A DNA stretch of 64,000 bases, taken from NCBI RefSeq assembly GCF_042655435.1, contig NZ_JBHSMG010000006.1:1-64000 (forward strand), in the 5' to 3' direction. Positions 49,838-58,144 of this stretch are shown here, piece by piece. The number at the start of each line of letters is the position of its first letter. Within the stretch, counting starts at the first letter, position 1. Both the position numbers and the translations under genes were made by a program. Origin of the DNA: Lysinimonas soli. Its GTDB lineage: Bacteria; Actinomycetota; Actinomycetes; Actinomycetales; Microbacteriaceae. Under the pieces are notes generated by a model that was not told where the DNA came from, did no database searches, and saw nothing but the letters and a program-made list of their open reading frames with translations.

Positions 49838-50929
49838 ATGGCCGTCGTCACCATCCGCCAGCTGCTCGACAGCGGCGTCCACTTCGGACACCAGACCCGT
49901 CGCTGGAACCCGAAGATGAAGCGCTTCATCCTGACCGAGCGCTCGGGCAGCCACATCATCGACCTGCAGCAGTCGCTCAAGCACATCGACACCACCTACG
50001 ACTACGTCAAGGAGACGGTCGCCCACGGCGGCACGATCCTCTTCGTCGGCACCAAGAAGCAGGCTCAGGAGGCCATCGCCGAGCAGGCGACCCGCGTCGG
50101 CCAGCCCTACGTCAACCAGCGCTGGCTCGGCGGTCTGCTCACCAACTTCCAGACGGTCTCCAAGCGCCTCGCGCGCATGAAGGAGCTCGAAGAGATCGAC
50201 TTCGACGACACGAGCAAGGGCTTCACCAAGAAGGAGCTGCTGATCCAGCGTCGGGAGCTCGTCAAGCTGCACAAGACCCTGGGCGGTATCCGCAACCTCA
50301 CGAAGACGCCGTCGGCCATCTGGGTCGTCGACGCCAAGCGCGAGCACCTCGCGGTCAACGAGGCCACCAAGCTGGGCATCCCGGTGATCGGCATCCTCGA
50401 CACCAACGCCGACCCCGACGAGCTCCAGTACCCGATCCCGGGCAACGACGACGCCATCCGCTCGGTCGGCCTGCTCACCCGCATCATCGCGGATGCCGTG
50501 GCCGAGGGCCTCATCCAGCGTCACCAGAAGCCCGAAGAGGCCGGCAACGTCTCCGCGGTGGAGCCGCTGGCCGAGTGGGAGCGCGAGCTCCTCGAGGCCA
50601 ACGAGACCCCGCAGAGCACCGCGGAGCGCATCGAGGCCGCCGACCAGAAGGCCGCCGAGACCGGTGAGACCCCGGCCGAGCTCGCCGAGGAGATCGCCGA
50701 GATCATCGCCGCCGAGACGCCGGTCGCAGAGAACGACGCCGACGCGGTGGTCGCCGAGCACGAGGCCGCCGCCGACCCGACGCTGGTTCCGCACCACGCG
50801 CCCGAGAGCGACGAGCTGACCGAAGCCAAGATCGAGGCCGAGTCCGTCGTGCCCACCGAGCCCACCGACGAGGCGCCGAAGCCGGCCAAGAAGGCCAAGG
50901 CCGCGGCCGCAACGCCCGACGCCGAGTAA
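49838..50929 (+). CDS. rpsB: 30S ribosomal protein S2 with acidic tail
   Basis: A 363-residue S2. The conserved domain (about 1-230) begins MAVVTIRQLLDSGVHFGHQTRRWNPKMKRFI and includes GTKKQAQEAI and WVVDAKREHLAVNEA. The last ~110 residues are an Ala/Glu-rich tail (e.g. AADQKAAETGETPAELAEEI) ending in KPAKKAKAAA. Typical S2 is about 250-270 residues, so it is over-long like S16 here. AGAAGGA precedes the ATG. tsf follows at 39 bp. Confidence 0.97.
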   Translation: MAVVTIRQLLDSGVHFGHQTRRWNPKMKRFILTERSGSHIIDLQQSLKHIDTTYDYVKETVAHGGTILFVGTKKQAQEAIAEQATRVGQPYVNQRWLGGLLTNFQTVSKRLARMKELEEIDFDDTSKGFTKKELLIQRRELVKLHKTLGGIRNLTKTPSAIWVVDAKREHLAVNEATKLGIPVIGILDTNADPDELQYPIPGNDDAIRSVGLLTRIIADAVAEGLIQRHQKPEEAGNVSAVEPLAEWERELLEANETPQSTAERIEAADQKAAETGETPAELAEEIAEIIAAETPVAENDADAVVAEHEAAADPTLVPHHAPESDELTEAKIEAESVVPTEPTDEAPKPAKKAKAAAATPDAE

Positions 50930-50968
50930 CTCTCCACCCGTTTTTCTGAGCCAGTAAGGAACACATCC

Positions 50969-51796
50969 ATGGCCAACTTCAGCCTGGAAGACGTCAAGGC
51001 CCTGCGCGAGCGCCTGGGCACCGGAATGGTCGACACCAAGAACGCCCTCGTCGAGGCGGACGGCGACATCGAGAAGGCCGTCGAGATCCTGCGCCTCAAG
51101 GGGGCGAAGGGCAACGCCAAGCGTGCCGACCGCTCCACGAGCGAGGGCCTCGTGGCCGTAGTCGAGAGCGCCACGGCCGTCACGATGTTCGAGCTCGCCT
51201 GCGAGACCGACTTCGTCGCCAAGAACGAGAAGTTCATCGCGCTGGCCGACAGCGTCGCGCAGGCGCTCGCCGACTCGGGCGCCGAGACGGTGGATGCCGC
51301 CCTGGCCACCCCCGCCGGCACCGGCTCGGTCGCGAGCCTGATCGAAGACCAGGCCGCCACGCTCGGCGAGAAGGTGGAGCTGCGGCGCATCGTGCGTCTC
51401 AGCGGCGACCACTACGCGATCTACCTGCACCGCACGAGCAAAGACCTGCCGCCGCAGATCGGCGTCGTCGTCGCCTACTCGGGTGACGACGCGGAGACCG
51501 CGCGCAGCATCGCCCAGCACATCTCGTTCGCCGACCCGCAGTACCTGTCGCGCGACGACGTGCCGCCGGCCGAGGTCGAGAACGAGCGTCGCATCGTCGA
51601 GCAGATCAGCCGCGAGGAGGGCAAGCCCGAGGCGGCTCTGCCCAAGATCGTCGAGGGTCGTGTCGGCGCCTTCTTCAAGCAGGTCGCCCTGCTCGAGCAG
51701 GACTACGCCCGCGACAACAAGCTCACCGTCGGCAAGGTCGTCGCCGACGCCAAGCTGACGATCAACGGCTTCGCGCGCTTCAAGGTCGGCGCGTAA
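50969..51796 (+). CDS. tsf: Elongation factor Ts
   Basis: A 275-residue EF-Ts, guanine-nucleotide exchange factor for EF-Tu. UBA-like N-terminus VKALRERLGTGMVDTKNAL; the TDFVAKN motif in ACETDFVAKNEKF contacts EF-Tu; C-terminal coil ALPKIVEGRVGAFFKQVALLEQ. Length normal. RBS is AGTAAGGA. A strong terminator follows. Confidence 0.97.
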   Translation: MANFSLEDVKALRERLGTGMVDTKNALVEADGDIEKAVEILRLKGAKGNAKRADRSTSEGLVAVVESATAVTMFELACETDFVAKNEKFIALADSVAQALADSGAETVDAALATPAGTGSVASLIEDQAATLGEKVELRRIVRLSGDHYAIYLHRTSKDLPPQIGVVVAYSGDDAETARSIAQHISFADPQYLSRDDVPPAEVENERRIVEQISREEGKPEAALPKIVEGRVGAFFKQVALLEQDYARDNKLTVGKVVADAKLTINGFARFKVGA

Positions 51797-51814
51797 CGCG
51801 AGTCACCCCACCCT

Positions 51815-51853
51815 CGGACGGGCCCGGAACGCATGTCGTTCCGGGCCCGTCCG
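51815..51853. terminator. Strong bidirectional terminator after tsf
   Basis: A perfect 17-bp stem (51815-51831 with 51837-51853) closes a 5-nt loop. It serves the rpsB-tsf operon and the convergent NTF2-like gene ending at 51858. It is the strongest hairpin in the window. Confidence 0.85.
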
Positions 51854-51857
51854 CGCT

Positions 51858-52259
51858 TCACGGCCGGGGGCGGGTGCCACGTCTCCAGACCGGCGAGATC
51901 GCGAACCGCGTGATCCGCCAGCCGTCGGAGTCGCGTCGAGCGGTTCCTCGCCAGACGCTGCCCAGCTCGAAGCTCACGGCTCCGTCGTCGGCCGCGAAGA
52001 TCGCGACGAGGTTCGCGCGGAGTTCGGCGTCGTCGCGACGCTGGTCGACGAGCACCCCGGTGACCAGGTGCTGCAGTGCGGGAACGGACTCGTGGTTGCG
52101 GCGCAGCTGAGCCACGAGCTCGTCGCGCCCCCGGAGCGCGCCTCCCGGGGTCTCGCCGACGATCTCCGCGCTGTAGAAGTCTCGCAGCTCATCGAAGAGA
52201 TGGTCGTCGATCATCGCGTAGATGCGGGGAACCAGTCGTTCGAGATGTTGTTCGGTCAT
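51858..52259 (-). CDS. NTF2-like / SnoaL-type small protein
   Basis: A 133-residue cystatin/NTF2-fold protein (MIDDHLFDELRDFYSAEIVGETPGGALRGRDELVAQL), like SnoaL/LimA cyclases or nuclear-transport-factor-like domains. GAGGAG lies 6 nt before the ATG. It is divergent from a MarR gene across a double operator, so it is likely the regulated target. The ligand or reaction cannot be told. Confidence 0.8.
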   Translation of the reverse strand: MTEQHLERLVPRIYAMIDDHLFDELRDFYSAEIVGETPGGALRGRDELVAQLRRNHESVPALQHLVTGVLVDQRRDDAELRANLVAIFAADDGAVSFELGSVWRGTARRDSDGWRITRFAISPVWRRGTRPRP

Positions 52260-52273
52260 CTGCTCTCCTCAGT

Positions 52274-52311
52274 TATCGTTGGGACAACCAACGTTGGAGT
52301 AACCAACGATA
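52274..52311. promoter_or_regulatory. Double MarR operator
   Basis: Two abutting 15-bp sites GTTGG-N5-CCAAC at 52278-52292 and 52293-52307 are enclosed by TATC/GATA, giving outer arms TATCGTTGG/CCAACGATA and a perfect centre CCAACGTTGG at 52288-52297. The site lies between the divergent NTF2-like and MarR genes. It overlaps the probable -35 of the MarR promoter (-10 TACCGT at 52333-52338). Confidence 0.85.
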
Positions 52312-52344
52312 TGACATCGGGCGCCGATCGTCTACCGTGAGCGC

Positions 52345-52836
52345 ATGAACAGTGCTGACGCCCCGCGGCGCGTGCGATCCCTGCCGAGCTGGCAGCTCAA
52401 CCAGGCCGCCTCGCGGGGAACCCGGCTCGTCGCCGAACGCGCCGCCGATCTCGGAGTGACCCGCAGCACCTTCTCGATCCTCGCGGCCCTCGACGAGTTC
52501 GGGCCGTCGAGTCAGGCCGAGTTGGGGCGCCGGGTGGGACTCGATCGCAAGGACGTCTCGTCGCTCGTCGCCGGGCTCGAGGCGGATGGTCTCGTGCGCC
52601 GCGGCCCCGATGAGCGCGACGGCCGTCGCAAGCTGCTCGAGATCACCCCTCACGGCCTGGCGATGCTGGAGCGACTCGACGGCGCGTTCACAGCGGCGCA
52701 GGACGAGCTTCTCGCGGTGCTCTCGATCCGCGACCGCGTCGAGCTGGCCCGCCTGCTGCTGCTGATCGCCGACAGCGACACGGCGTCAGCGCCCTCGAAT
52801 CCCCGTCGGGATCTCGGTCGAGCTCTCCTTGGCTAG
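52345..52836 (+). CDS. MarR-family transcriptional regulator
   Basis: A 163-residue MarR regulator with the winged helix at about 55-105 (GPSSQAELGRRVGLDRKDVSSLVAGLEADGLVRRGPDERDGRRKLLEIT) and helices for dimerisation. TACCGT lies 6 nt before the ATG (leaderless). It probably represses itself, the NTF2-like gene and perhaps the following SDR gene through the double operator; the inducer is unknown. Confidence 0.92.
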   Translation: MNSADAPRRVRSLPSWQLNQAASRGTRLVAERAADLGVTRSTFSILAALDEFGPSSQAELGRRVGLDRKDVSSLVAGLEADGLVRRGPDERDGRRKLLEITPHGLAMLERLDGAFTAAQDELLAVLSIRDRVELARLLLLIADSDTASAPSNPRRDLGRALLG

Positions 52837-52846
52837 CCTGGATCCC

Positions 52847-53689
52847 GTGGTCGAGAACCCCGTCATCCTCATCACCGGTGCCACCGACGGGCTCGGGCGC
52901 GCCCTCGCCGACCGGCTCGCCTCGCAGGGGGCGCGGCTCATCCTGCACGGGCGGGACGCCGAACGCCTGGCGACCGTGGCCGACGAGATCGCGGCATCCG
53001 GAGCCGAGCGCCCGCGGGCGGTGCTCGCCGACCTGGCCGATCTGGCGCAGGTGGCCCGGCTCGCCGAGGACGTCGCCGGCATGACCGACCGGCTCGACGT
53101 GCTCGTGAACAACGCAGGCATCGGCTCGGGGGAGCCCGACGGGCGTGAACGCCGGGTCAGCGCCGACGGCTACGAGCTCCGGTTCGCGGTGAACTACCTG
53201 GCGGGCTTCCGGCTGACGCTCGGCCTCATCCCCAGGATGCGGGTCGCACGGTCGGCCGGACCGGCCCGGATCGTGCTGGTCGCCTCCCTCGGCCAGAACC
53301 CGCTCGACTTCGGCGACCTCATGATCACGCACGGCTACTCCGGGCAGCGGGCGTACGGGCAGTCCAAGCTCGCCCAGATCATGTTCGGCATCGAACTGGC
53401 GCACCGGCTGCCGGCCTCCGAGATCACCGTCAACAGCCTGCATCCCGCGACGTACATGCCCACCAAGATGGTGTTGCGCGAGGTGGGGCACTCGGTCGAC
53501 ACGCTCGAGGCGGGCGTGGATGCCACCGCGCGACTGGCCGCCGATCCGAGCCTCGACGGCAAGACCGGCCGCTTCTACGACCGCCAGCGCGAGGCCCAGC
53601 CGCACGAGCAGGCCTTCGACCCGGTCGCCCGCCGTGAGCTGTGGCAGCGCAGCCTCGAGCTGACCCGCATCCCCGACCCCTTCGCCTGA
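52847..53689 (+). CDS. Short-chain dehydrogenase (WWOX/RDH-like)
   Basis: A 280-residue SDR of the retinol dehydrogenase/WWOX-like group. NAD(P) motif TGATDGLGRAL at about 9, NNAGIG, catalytic Tyr/Lys in GQRAYGQSKLAQIMF. The GTG at 52847 is preferred, with TAGCCT 7 nt upstream; an in-frame TTG 18 nt earlier would destroy the promoter match. It is the last gene of the MarR cassette between tsf and pyrH. The substrate is unknown. Confidence 0.88.
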   Translation: MVENPVILITGATDGLGRALADRLASQGARLILHGRDAERLATVADEIAASGAERPRAVLADLADLAQVARLAEDVAGMTDRLDVLVNNAGIGSGEPDGRERRVSADGYELRFAVNYLAGFRLTLGLIPRMRVARSAGPARIVLVASLGQNPLDFGDLMITHGYSGQRAYGQSKLAQIMFGIELAHRLPASEITVNSLHPATYMPTKMVLREVGHSVDTLEAGVDATARLAADPSLDGKTGRFYDRQREAQPHEQAFDPVARRELWQRSLELTRIPDPFA

Positions 53690-53747
53690 GTGCCACCGCC
53701 GCGCCACTGTTAGCCTGGTGCGAGCCAACGCCCGCTGGAGGACAGCC

Positions 53748-54479
53748 ATGACCGATCGCCGACGCCGTGTACTTCTGAAATTGTCGGGGGAGGCGTTCGG
53801 GGGCGGGGCGCTCGGCGTGAATCCGGACATCGTGAGCGGCATCGCCAAGGAGATCGCCGAGGCCGCGCCGAAAGACCCCGATGACCCCGAAGGCGTCGAG
53901 ATCGCGGTCGTCGTCGGTGGCGGCAACTTCTTCCGTGGAGCCGAGCTCAGCCTGCGCGGCATGGACCGCGGCCGCGCCGACTACATGGGCATGCTCGGCA
54001 CCGTGATGAACGCGCTCGCCCTGCAGGACTTCCTCGAGCAGGCCGGCGCGCAGGTGCGCGTGCAGTCCGCGATCGCGATGACCCAGGTCGCCGAGCCGTA
54101 CATCCCGCTGCGCGCCGAGCGCCACCTCGAGAAGGGCCGCATCGTCATCTTCGGCGCCGGGGCGGGGCTGCCCTACTTCTCGACCGACACCGTCAGCGCA
54201 CAGCGCGCCCTCGAGATCGGCGCGGATGCCGTGCTGGTCGCCAAGAACGGCGTCGACGGCGTCTACACGGCCGACCCTCGCACGAACCCGGATGCCGTCA
54301 AGCTCGACACCCTCAGCTACCAGGACGCGCTCGTCCAGGGCCTCAAGGTCGTCGACTCGACCGCGTTCAGCCTGTGCATGGACAACCGGATGCCGATGGT
54401 CGTCTTCGGCATGGAGCCGGCCGGCAACATCACCAAGGCCCTGCGCGGCGCCAAGATCGGGACGCTGGTGACCGCATGA
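53748..54479 (+). CDS. pyrH: UMP kinase
   Basis: A 243-residue bacterial UMP kinase. RVLLKLSGEAFGG is the phosphate site, GGGNFFRGAEL and GTGLPYFSTDTVSAQRALE-type GAGLPYFSTDT follow. The ATG at 53748 has GGAGGA 8 nt upstream; an in-frame GTG at 53718 is the likely transcript start region, since TAGCCT is at 53711-53716. It is essential for pyrimidine nucleotides. Confidence 0.97.
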   Translation: MTDRRRRVLLKLSGEAFGGGALGVNPDIVSGIAKEIAEAAPKDPDDPEGVEIAVVVGGGNFFRGAELSLRGMDRGRADYMGMLGTVMNALALQDFLEQAGAQVRVQSAIAMTQVAEPYIPLRAERHLEKGRIVIFGAGAGLPYFSTDTVSAQRALEIGADAVLVAKNGVDGVYTADPRTNPDAVKLDTLSYQDALVQGLKVVDSTAFSLCMDNRMPMVVFGMEPAGNITKALRGAKIGTLVTA

Positions 54480-54844
54480 GCCAGGACGGCATCCCGACCA
54501 TCGTGCTGGTGCCCGTGCGCCGCCGCGCCGTCTGGGACATCGCGGTGTCGATCATCGCGCTCGTGTTCAGCTACGCGGTCTTCTTCATCGGTGCCGTGTT
54601 CGCCGTGCTGGGAGCCTCCTTCGCCCAGGACTGCTCGTCGTGCAACACGGGGCCCGCGACCGGAGGCCTCGTCGGCCTCGCCGCGGCCCTCGCCTTCGTG
54701 GCTCTGATCGGCACGATCGCGACGATCGTGCTCCAGGTGTTCCGCCGGCGCACCTGGTGGGTGGCGGCGGCGACCCTGCTGGTGGTCATCGTCGGCTGGA
54801 TCGTCGGTTTCGCGGTCTTCGCGAGCGCCCTCAGCGGTGCCTGA
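54476..54844 (+). CDS. Three-helix membrane protein with CSSC loop
   Basis: A 122-residue protein with three hydrophobic helices (about 19-42, 57-82, 90-117) and an extracytoplasmic loop FAQDCSSCNTGPATGG that could form a disulfide. I do not recognise it. The ATG overlaps the pyrH stop by 4 nt and its end overlaps the next GTG by 8 nt, so it is part of the pyrH message. Confidence 0.7.
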   Translation: MSQDGIPTIVLVPVRRRAVWDIAVSIIALVFSYAVFFIGAVFAVLGASFAQDCSSCNTGPATGGLVGLAAALAFVALIGTIATIVLQVFRRRTWWVAAATLLVVIVGWIVGFAVFASALSGA

Positions 54845-55697
54845 GCCGTTCGACGGGCACCTCGCCGACCGCTACGGCCCCGACGTGCTCGCCTCGGCGC
54901 GGGCGGCGGCCGCCGCGCGGGTGACCCCGACGGTGGATGCCACCCCCGACCTCGTCGTCGAACTGGCGGGCAGCGGCTCGGCGCCCGGCTTCGTCGGCGC
55001 CGTCATCCGGGTCGAGAAGGGCACCGTGGAGCTCGAGGACCGCCGCGGCGCACGCCGGGTCTTCCCGCTCGGCGCCGGGTTCCTGGTCGACGGCCGGCCG
55101 GTCGTGCTGCGTGCCCCCGCGGCCGCCGCACCGCGTCCGGGGGAGCTTCGCACGGCATCCGGCTCGGTGGCCCCGACCTCGACGCGGGCGCGGGTCGCCC
55201 GCGCCCACCGGATCTTCGTGGAGGGCCGTCACGACGCCGAACTGGTCGAGAAGGTCTGGGGTACCGATCTGCGCGTCGAGGGCGTCGTCGTCGAGTACCT
55301 GGAGGGCATCGACCACCTCGCCGAGGTGCTTCGCGAGGTGCAGCCCGGCCCGGAGCGCCGCATCGGGGTGCTGGTCGACCACCTGGTGCCCGGATCCAAG
55401 GAGAGCAGGATCGCCGCGCAGGTGACCGGACCGCACGTGCTGGTCGTCGGGCATCCCTTCGTCGACGTCTGGCAGGCGGTGAAGCCGGCGCGGCTCGGCC
55501 TCGAGGCCTGGCCGGTGATTCCGCGCGAGGTGGAGTGGAAGCACGGCGTCTGCGCGGCTCTGGGCTGGTCTCATGACGAGCAGGCGGACATCGCGGCGGC
55601 CTGGCAGCGCATCCTGGCGACGGTGCGCGACTACCGCGACCTCGAGCCGTCGGTGCTCGGACGGGTGGAGGAGCTCATCGACTTCGTGACCGACTGA
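54837..55697 (+). CDS. DUF3097 family protein
   Basis: A 286-residue protein of the actinobacterial DUF3097 family, with a toprim-like core: RIFVEGRHDAELVEKVWG and IGVLVDHLVPGSKESR are Glu/Asp metal-site-like. That similarity suggests nucleic acid metabolism but is inferred. GTG start overlaps the preceding membrane-protein gene. It stands between pyrH and frr. Confidence 0.83.
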   Translation: MPEPFDGHLADRYGPDVLASARAAAAARVTPTVDATPDLVVELAGSGSAPGFVGAVIRVEKGTVELEDRRGARRVFPLGAGFLVDGRPVVLRAPAAAAPRPGELRTASGSVAPTSTRARVARAHRIFVEGRHDAELVEKVWGTDLRVEGVVVEYLEGIDHLAEVLREVQPGPERRIGVLVDHLVPGSKESRIAAQVTGPHVLVVGHPFVDVWQAVKPARLGLEAWPVIPREVEWKHGVCAALGWSHDEQADIAAAWQRILATVRDYRDLEPSVLGRVEELIDFVTD

Positions 55698-55715
55698 CCG
55701 CGTCGGCACAGAGGC

Positions 55716-55721
55716 TAGGCT
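55716..55721 (+). promoter_or_regulatory. -10 box of frr
   Basis: TAGGCT at 55716-55721 lies 30 nt before the frr GTG, whose RBS is AAGGAG at 55740-55745. A CTGACC at about 55694 could be the -35. It shows frr-cdsA has its own promoter. Confidence 0.5.
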
Positions 55722-55751
55722 TTGGCTGACGCTGTTTCGAAGGAGTGTGCC

Positions 55752-56306
55752 GTGATCAGTGACGTTCTCGCCGAGGCGACGGAGAAGATGAACCGCGCCG
55801 TCGAGGTCGCCAAGGAGGACTTCGCGACCGTCCGCACCGGCCGCGCCAATCCCGCGCTCTTCCAGAAGATCCTCGTGGAGTACTACGGCACGCCGACGCC
55901 GCTCGCGCAGCTGGCGAGCCTGCAGAACCCCGAGGCGCGCACCCTCATCGTGACGCCGTACGACAAGACCGCCCTCAAAGAGATCGAGAAGGCGATCGTG
56001 AGCTTCCCGAACCTGGGCGCGACGCCGACCAACGACGGCACCCTGATCCGGGTCACGATGCCCGAGCTCACCGAGGAGCGTCGCAAGGAGTACGTCAAGA
56101 TCGTCCGCGCCAAGGGCGAGGACGCCAAGGTCGCGATCCGCAACGTGCGCCGCAAGGCGAAGGACGATCTCGACGCGCTCAGCAAGGAGGTCGGCGAAGA
56201 CGACATCTCGCGCGCCGAGAAGGAGCTCGACGCCCTGACCAAGTCCCACGTCGACGGCATCGACGACGCCTTGAAGCGCAAAGAAGCCGAACTGCTCGAG
56301 GTCTGA
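55752..56306 (+). CDS. frr: Ribosome recycling factor
   Basis: A 184-residue RRF splitting post-termination ribosomes with EF-G. Starts MISDVLAEATEKMNRAVEVAKEDFATVRTGRANPALF; C-terminal ELDALTKSHVDGIDDALKRKEAELLEV. The GTG at 55752 with AAGGAG upstream is chosen over an in-frame start at 55722, which lies at the transcription start. Length normal. cdsA overlaps by one base. Confidence 0.97.
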   Translation: MISDVLAEATEKMNRAVEVAKEDFATVRTGRANPALFQKILVEYYGTPTPLAQLASLQNPEARTLIVTPYDKTALKEIEKAIVSFPNLGATPTNDGTLIRVTMPELTEERRKEYVKIVRAKGEDAKVAIRNVRRKAKDDLDALSKEVGEDDISRAEKELDALTKSHVDGIDDALKRKEAELLEV

Positions 56307-57322
56307 TGGCGACGCCAGACCCGCCCGTGCCGGATCAGCCGACGCCCGAGCGGCCCGCCGGCTCCTCGGCCCGCAAGCACCCGCCGACCCGCGCCGACTT
56401 CGAGGCGAGGGCGCAGGAGGCCCGGGCCGACATCGAGGCCCGCGTCGAGGCCACCCGCGCGCAGTTCGATGCGACGCAGCAGAAGATCCGGGCGCGCACG
56501 GGCCGCAACCTGCTCGCGGCGATCGCCATCGGGGTCGCGCTCGGCGCGGTGTTCGTGGTCAGCCTCATCATCCTGAAGTGGCTGTTCATCTTCTTCGGCG
56601 CCGCTCTGGTCGGGTTCACGGTCTTCGAGCTCGCCAGCGCGCTGCGGCAGGCCGGCCGGGACGTGCCGCGGGTCGCCTCGACCGTCGTCGGCGTCGCCGT
56701 GGTGCCGATCGCCTTCTTCTTCCACGCACAGGGGCTCTGGCTCGCCACGCTGGCCGCGGTGCTGCTCATCTCGCTCTGGCGCCTGGTCGAACTGGCGCTG
56801 CGTCCCAGCCATCGAACCGGAGCCACGGCCGTACTGCTGGACCTGGGCGCCGGAGCGTTCATCCAGATCTACGTCACCTTCATGGCCGGCTTCTACCTGG
56901 TGCTGACCGGATCGGACGGCGGCGAGTGGTGGACGCTGGCCTCGATCGTCATCGTCGTCGCCACCGACACGGGCGCCTACGCGAGCGGTCTGCGCTTCGG
57001 TCGTCACAAGCTCGCGCCGAACATCAGCCCCGGAAAGACCTGGGAGGGCTTCGCCGGATCGATCCTGGTCGCGATCGTCGCCGGGGTGCTGCTCGCCGTG
57101 CTCATGCTGCACCAGCCGTGGTGGGTCGGGGTCGTCATGGGCGTCCTGCTGGCTCTGGTGGGCACAGCGGGCGATCTGACCGAGTCGCTCATCAAGCGCG
57201 ACATCGGCGTCAAAGACATCTCGAGCTTCCTGCCGGGGCACGGCGGATTCCTCGATCGCCTGGACTCGATCCTGCCCTCGGCCGCCGTGGCGTACGCGAT
57301 CTTCCTGATCGGTACCCACTAG
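56306..57322 (+). CDS. cdsA: Phosphatidate cytidylyltransferase
   Basis: A 338-residue CDP-diacylglycerol synthase. About 65 N-terminal residues are cytoplasmic and Pro/Arg/Glu-rich; then about eight helices. The signature KTWEGFAGSILVAI...AGDLTESLIKRDIGVKDISSFLPGHGGFLDRLDSIL is complete. It makes CDP-DAG for phospholipids. ATG overlaps the frr stop (TGATG). The stop codon is part of the first unit of the 72-bp repeat. Confidence 0.95.
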   Translation: MATPDPPVPDQPTPERPAGSSARKHPPTRADFEARAQEARADIEARVEATRAQFDATQQKIRARTGRNLLAAIAIGVALGAVFVVSLIILKWLFIFFGAALVGFTVFELASALRQAGRDVPRVASTVVGVAVVPIAFFFHAQGLWLATLAAVLLISLWRLVELALRPSHRTGATAVLLDLGAGAFIQIYVTFMAGFYLVLTGSDGGEWWTLASIVIVVATDTGAYASGLRFGRHKLAPNISPGKTWEGFAGSILVAIVAGVLLAVLMLHQPWWVGVVMGVLLALVGTAGDLTESLIKRDIGVKDISSFLPGHGGFLDRLDSILPSAAVAYAIFLIGTH

Positions 57323-57475
57323 CGCGCCGCCGCTCCTGCGGCGCGTCCGCTCCGCGACACGAGCGTGGTCGTGTCGCTGTGCTGGGCCCACTAGCACGCC
57401 GCCGCTCCTGCGGCGCGTCCGCTCCGCGACACGAGCGTGGTCGTGTCGCTGTGCTGGGCCCACTAGCACGCCGCC
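57315..57475 (+). repeat. 72-bp tandem repeat after cdsA (2.2 copies)
   Basis: Units at 57315-57386 and 57387-57458 differ at one base (57324/57396); a partial third runs to about 57475. Each begins CCCACTAGC, contains the hairpin GCGACACGA/TCGTGTCGC (loop 6 nt) and a CGCCGC/GCGGCG hairpin. The first unit starts in the last two codons of cdsA. It likely duplicated a terminator. The rest of the gap to 57524 has only the leaderless -10 of the next gene. Confidence 0.9.
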
Positions 57476-57524
57476 GCGCGCCGGGTCGGCGGGGACTCAG
57501 CATCGCCTCCGGTACCATGGCCCC

Positions 57525-58076
57525 GTGAGTTCGACCTTCCCGCACACCCGCAAGTCGCGCCTCGGTTACGACGTCGACGAGGTCGAGGAGTTCCTCGAAG
57601 ACGCCCGACGCGCCTACACGGCCGAACGCAGCGACGCGACCCTCGTGAGCGCCGACACGATCCGCGACACCGCCTTCACGATGCGCAAGGGCGGCTACTC
57701 GCCGACTCACGTGGATGCCGCCCTCGAGCGCCTCGAAGACGCCTTCGCGGCCCGGGAACGCGATCGCGCCCTCGCCCAGGCGGGCGACCAGGTCTGGTAC
57801 GCGCAGGCCAGAAGCGGCGCACAGGCGGTGCTCGATCGCATCGTCCGGCCGCGTGGCAAGCGGTTCCGTCGCGTGTCGATCTTCACCGTCGGCTACTCCG
57901 TGCGCGAGGTCGACGCCCTGACCGACCGGGTCGCCCAGTACTTCCAGAGCGGCAAGCCGCTCAGCATCGACGACGTGCGCACCTCGGCCTTCCGGGGCCA
58001 GCGCGGCGGATACCTCGAGGCCCAGGTCGACATCCTGCTCGACGCGGTGACCCGCGTCATGCTGGCGGTCCGATAG
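57525..58076 (+). CDS. DivIVA-domain protein
   Basis: A 183-residue protein with two DivIVA-like motifs: RLGYDVDEVEEFLEDARRAY at about 8 and TVGYSVREVDALTDRVAQYF at about 122. Unlike Wag31 there is little coiled coil between them. Such twin-motif proteins are conserved after cdsA in actinobacteria; role in polar/septal localisation is inferred. The GTG start has TACCAT 6 nt upstream (leaderless). Confidence 0.82.
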   Translation: MSSTFPHTRKSRLGYDVDEVEEFLEDARRAYTAERSDATLVSADTIRDTAFTMRKGGYSPTHVDAALERLEDAFAARERDRALAQAGDQVWYAQARSGAQAVLDRIVRPRGKRFRRVSIFTVGYSVREVDALTDRVAQYFQSGKPLSIDDVRTSAFRGQRGGYLEAQVDILLDAVTRVMLAVR

Positions 58077-58144
58077 CGCGCTCGCGCTCGGAGGAGCGGC
58101 ATCCCCGCCGGTTCCTCGTCGGGCCCGGGTAGACTCGTGCAACT

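Noticed and set aside
57323..57524. Open frames through the 72-bp tandem repeat coding a 24-residue repeat
   Set aside because: The repeat length is a multiple of three, so any frame repeats; composition and hairpins indicate non-coding DNA.
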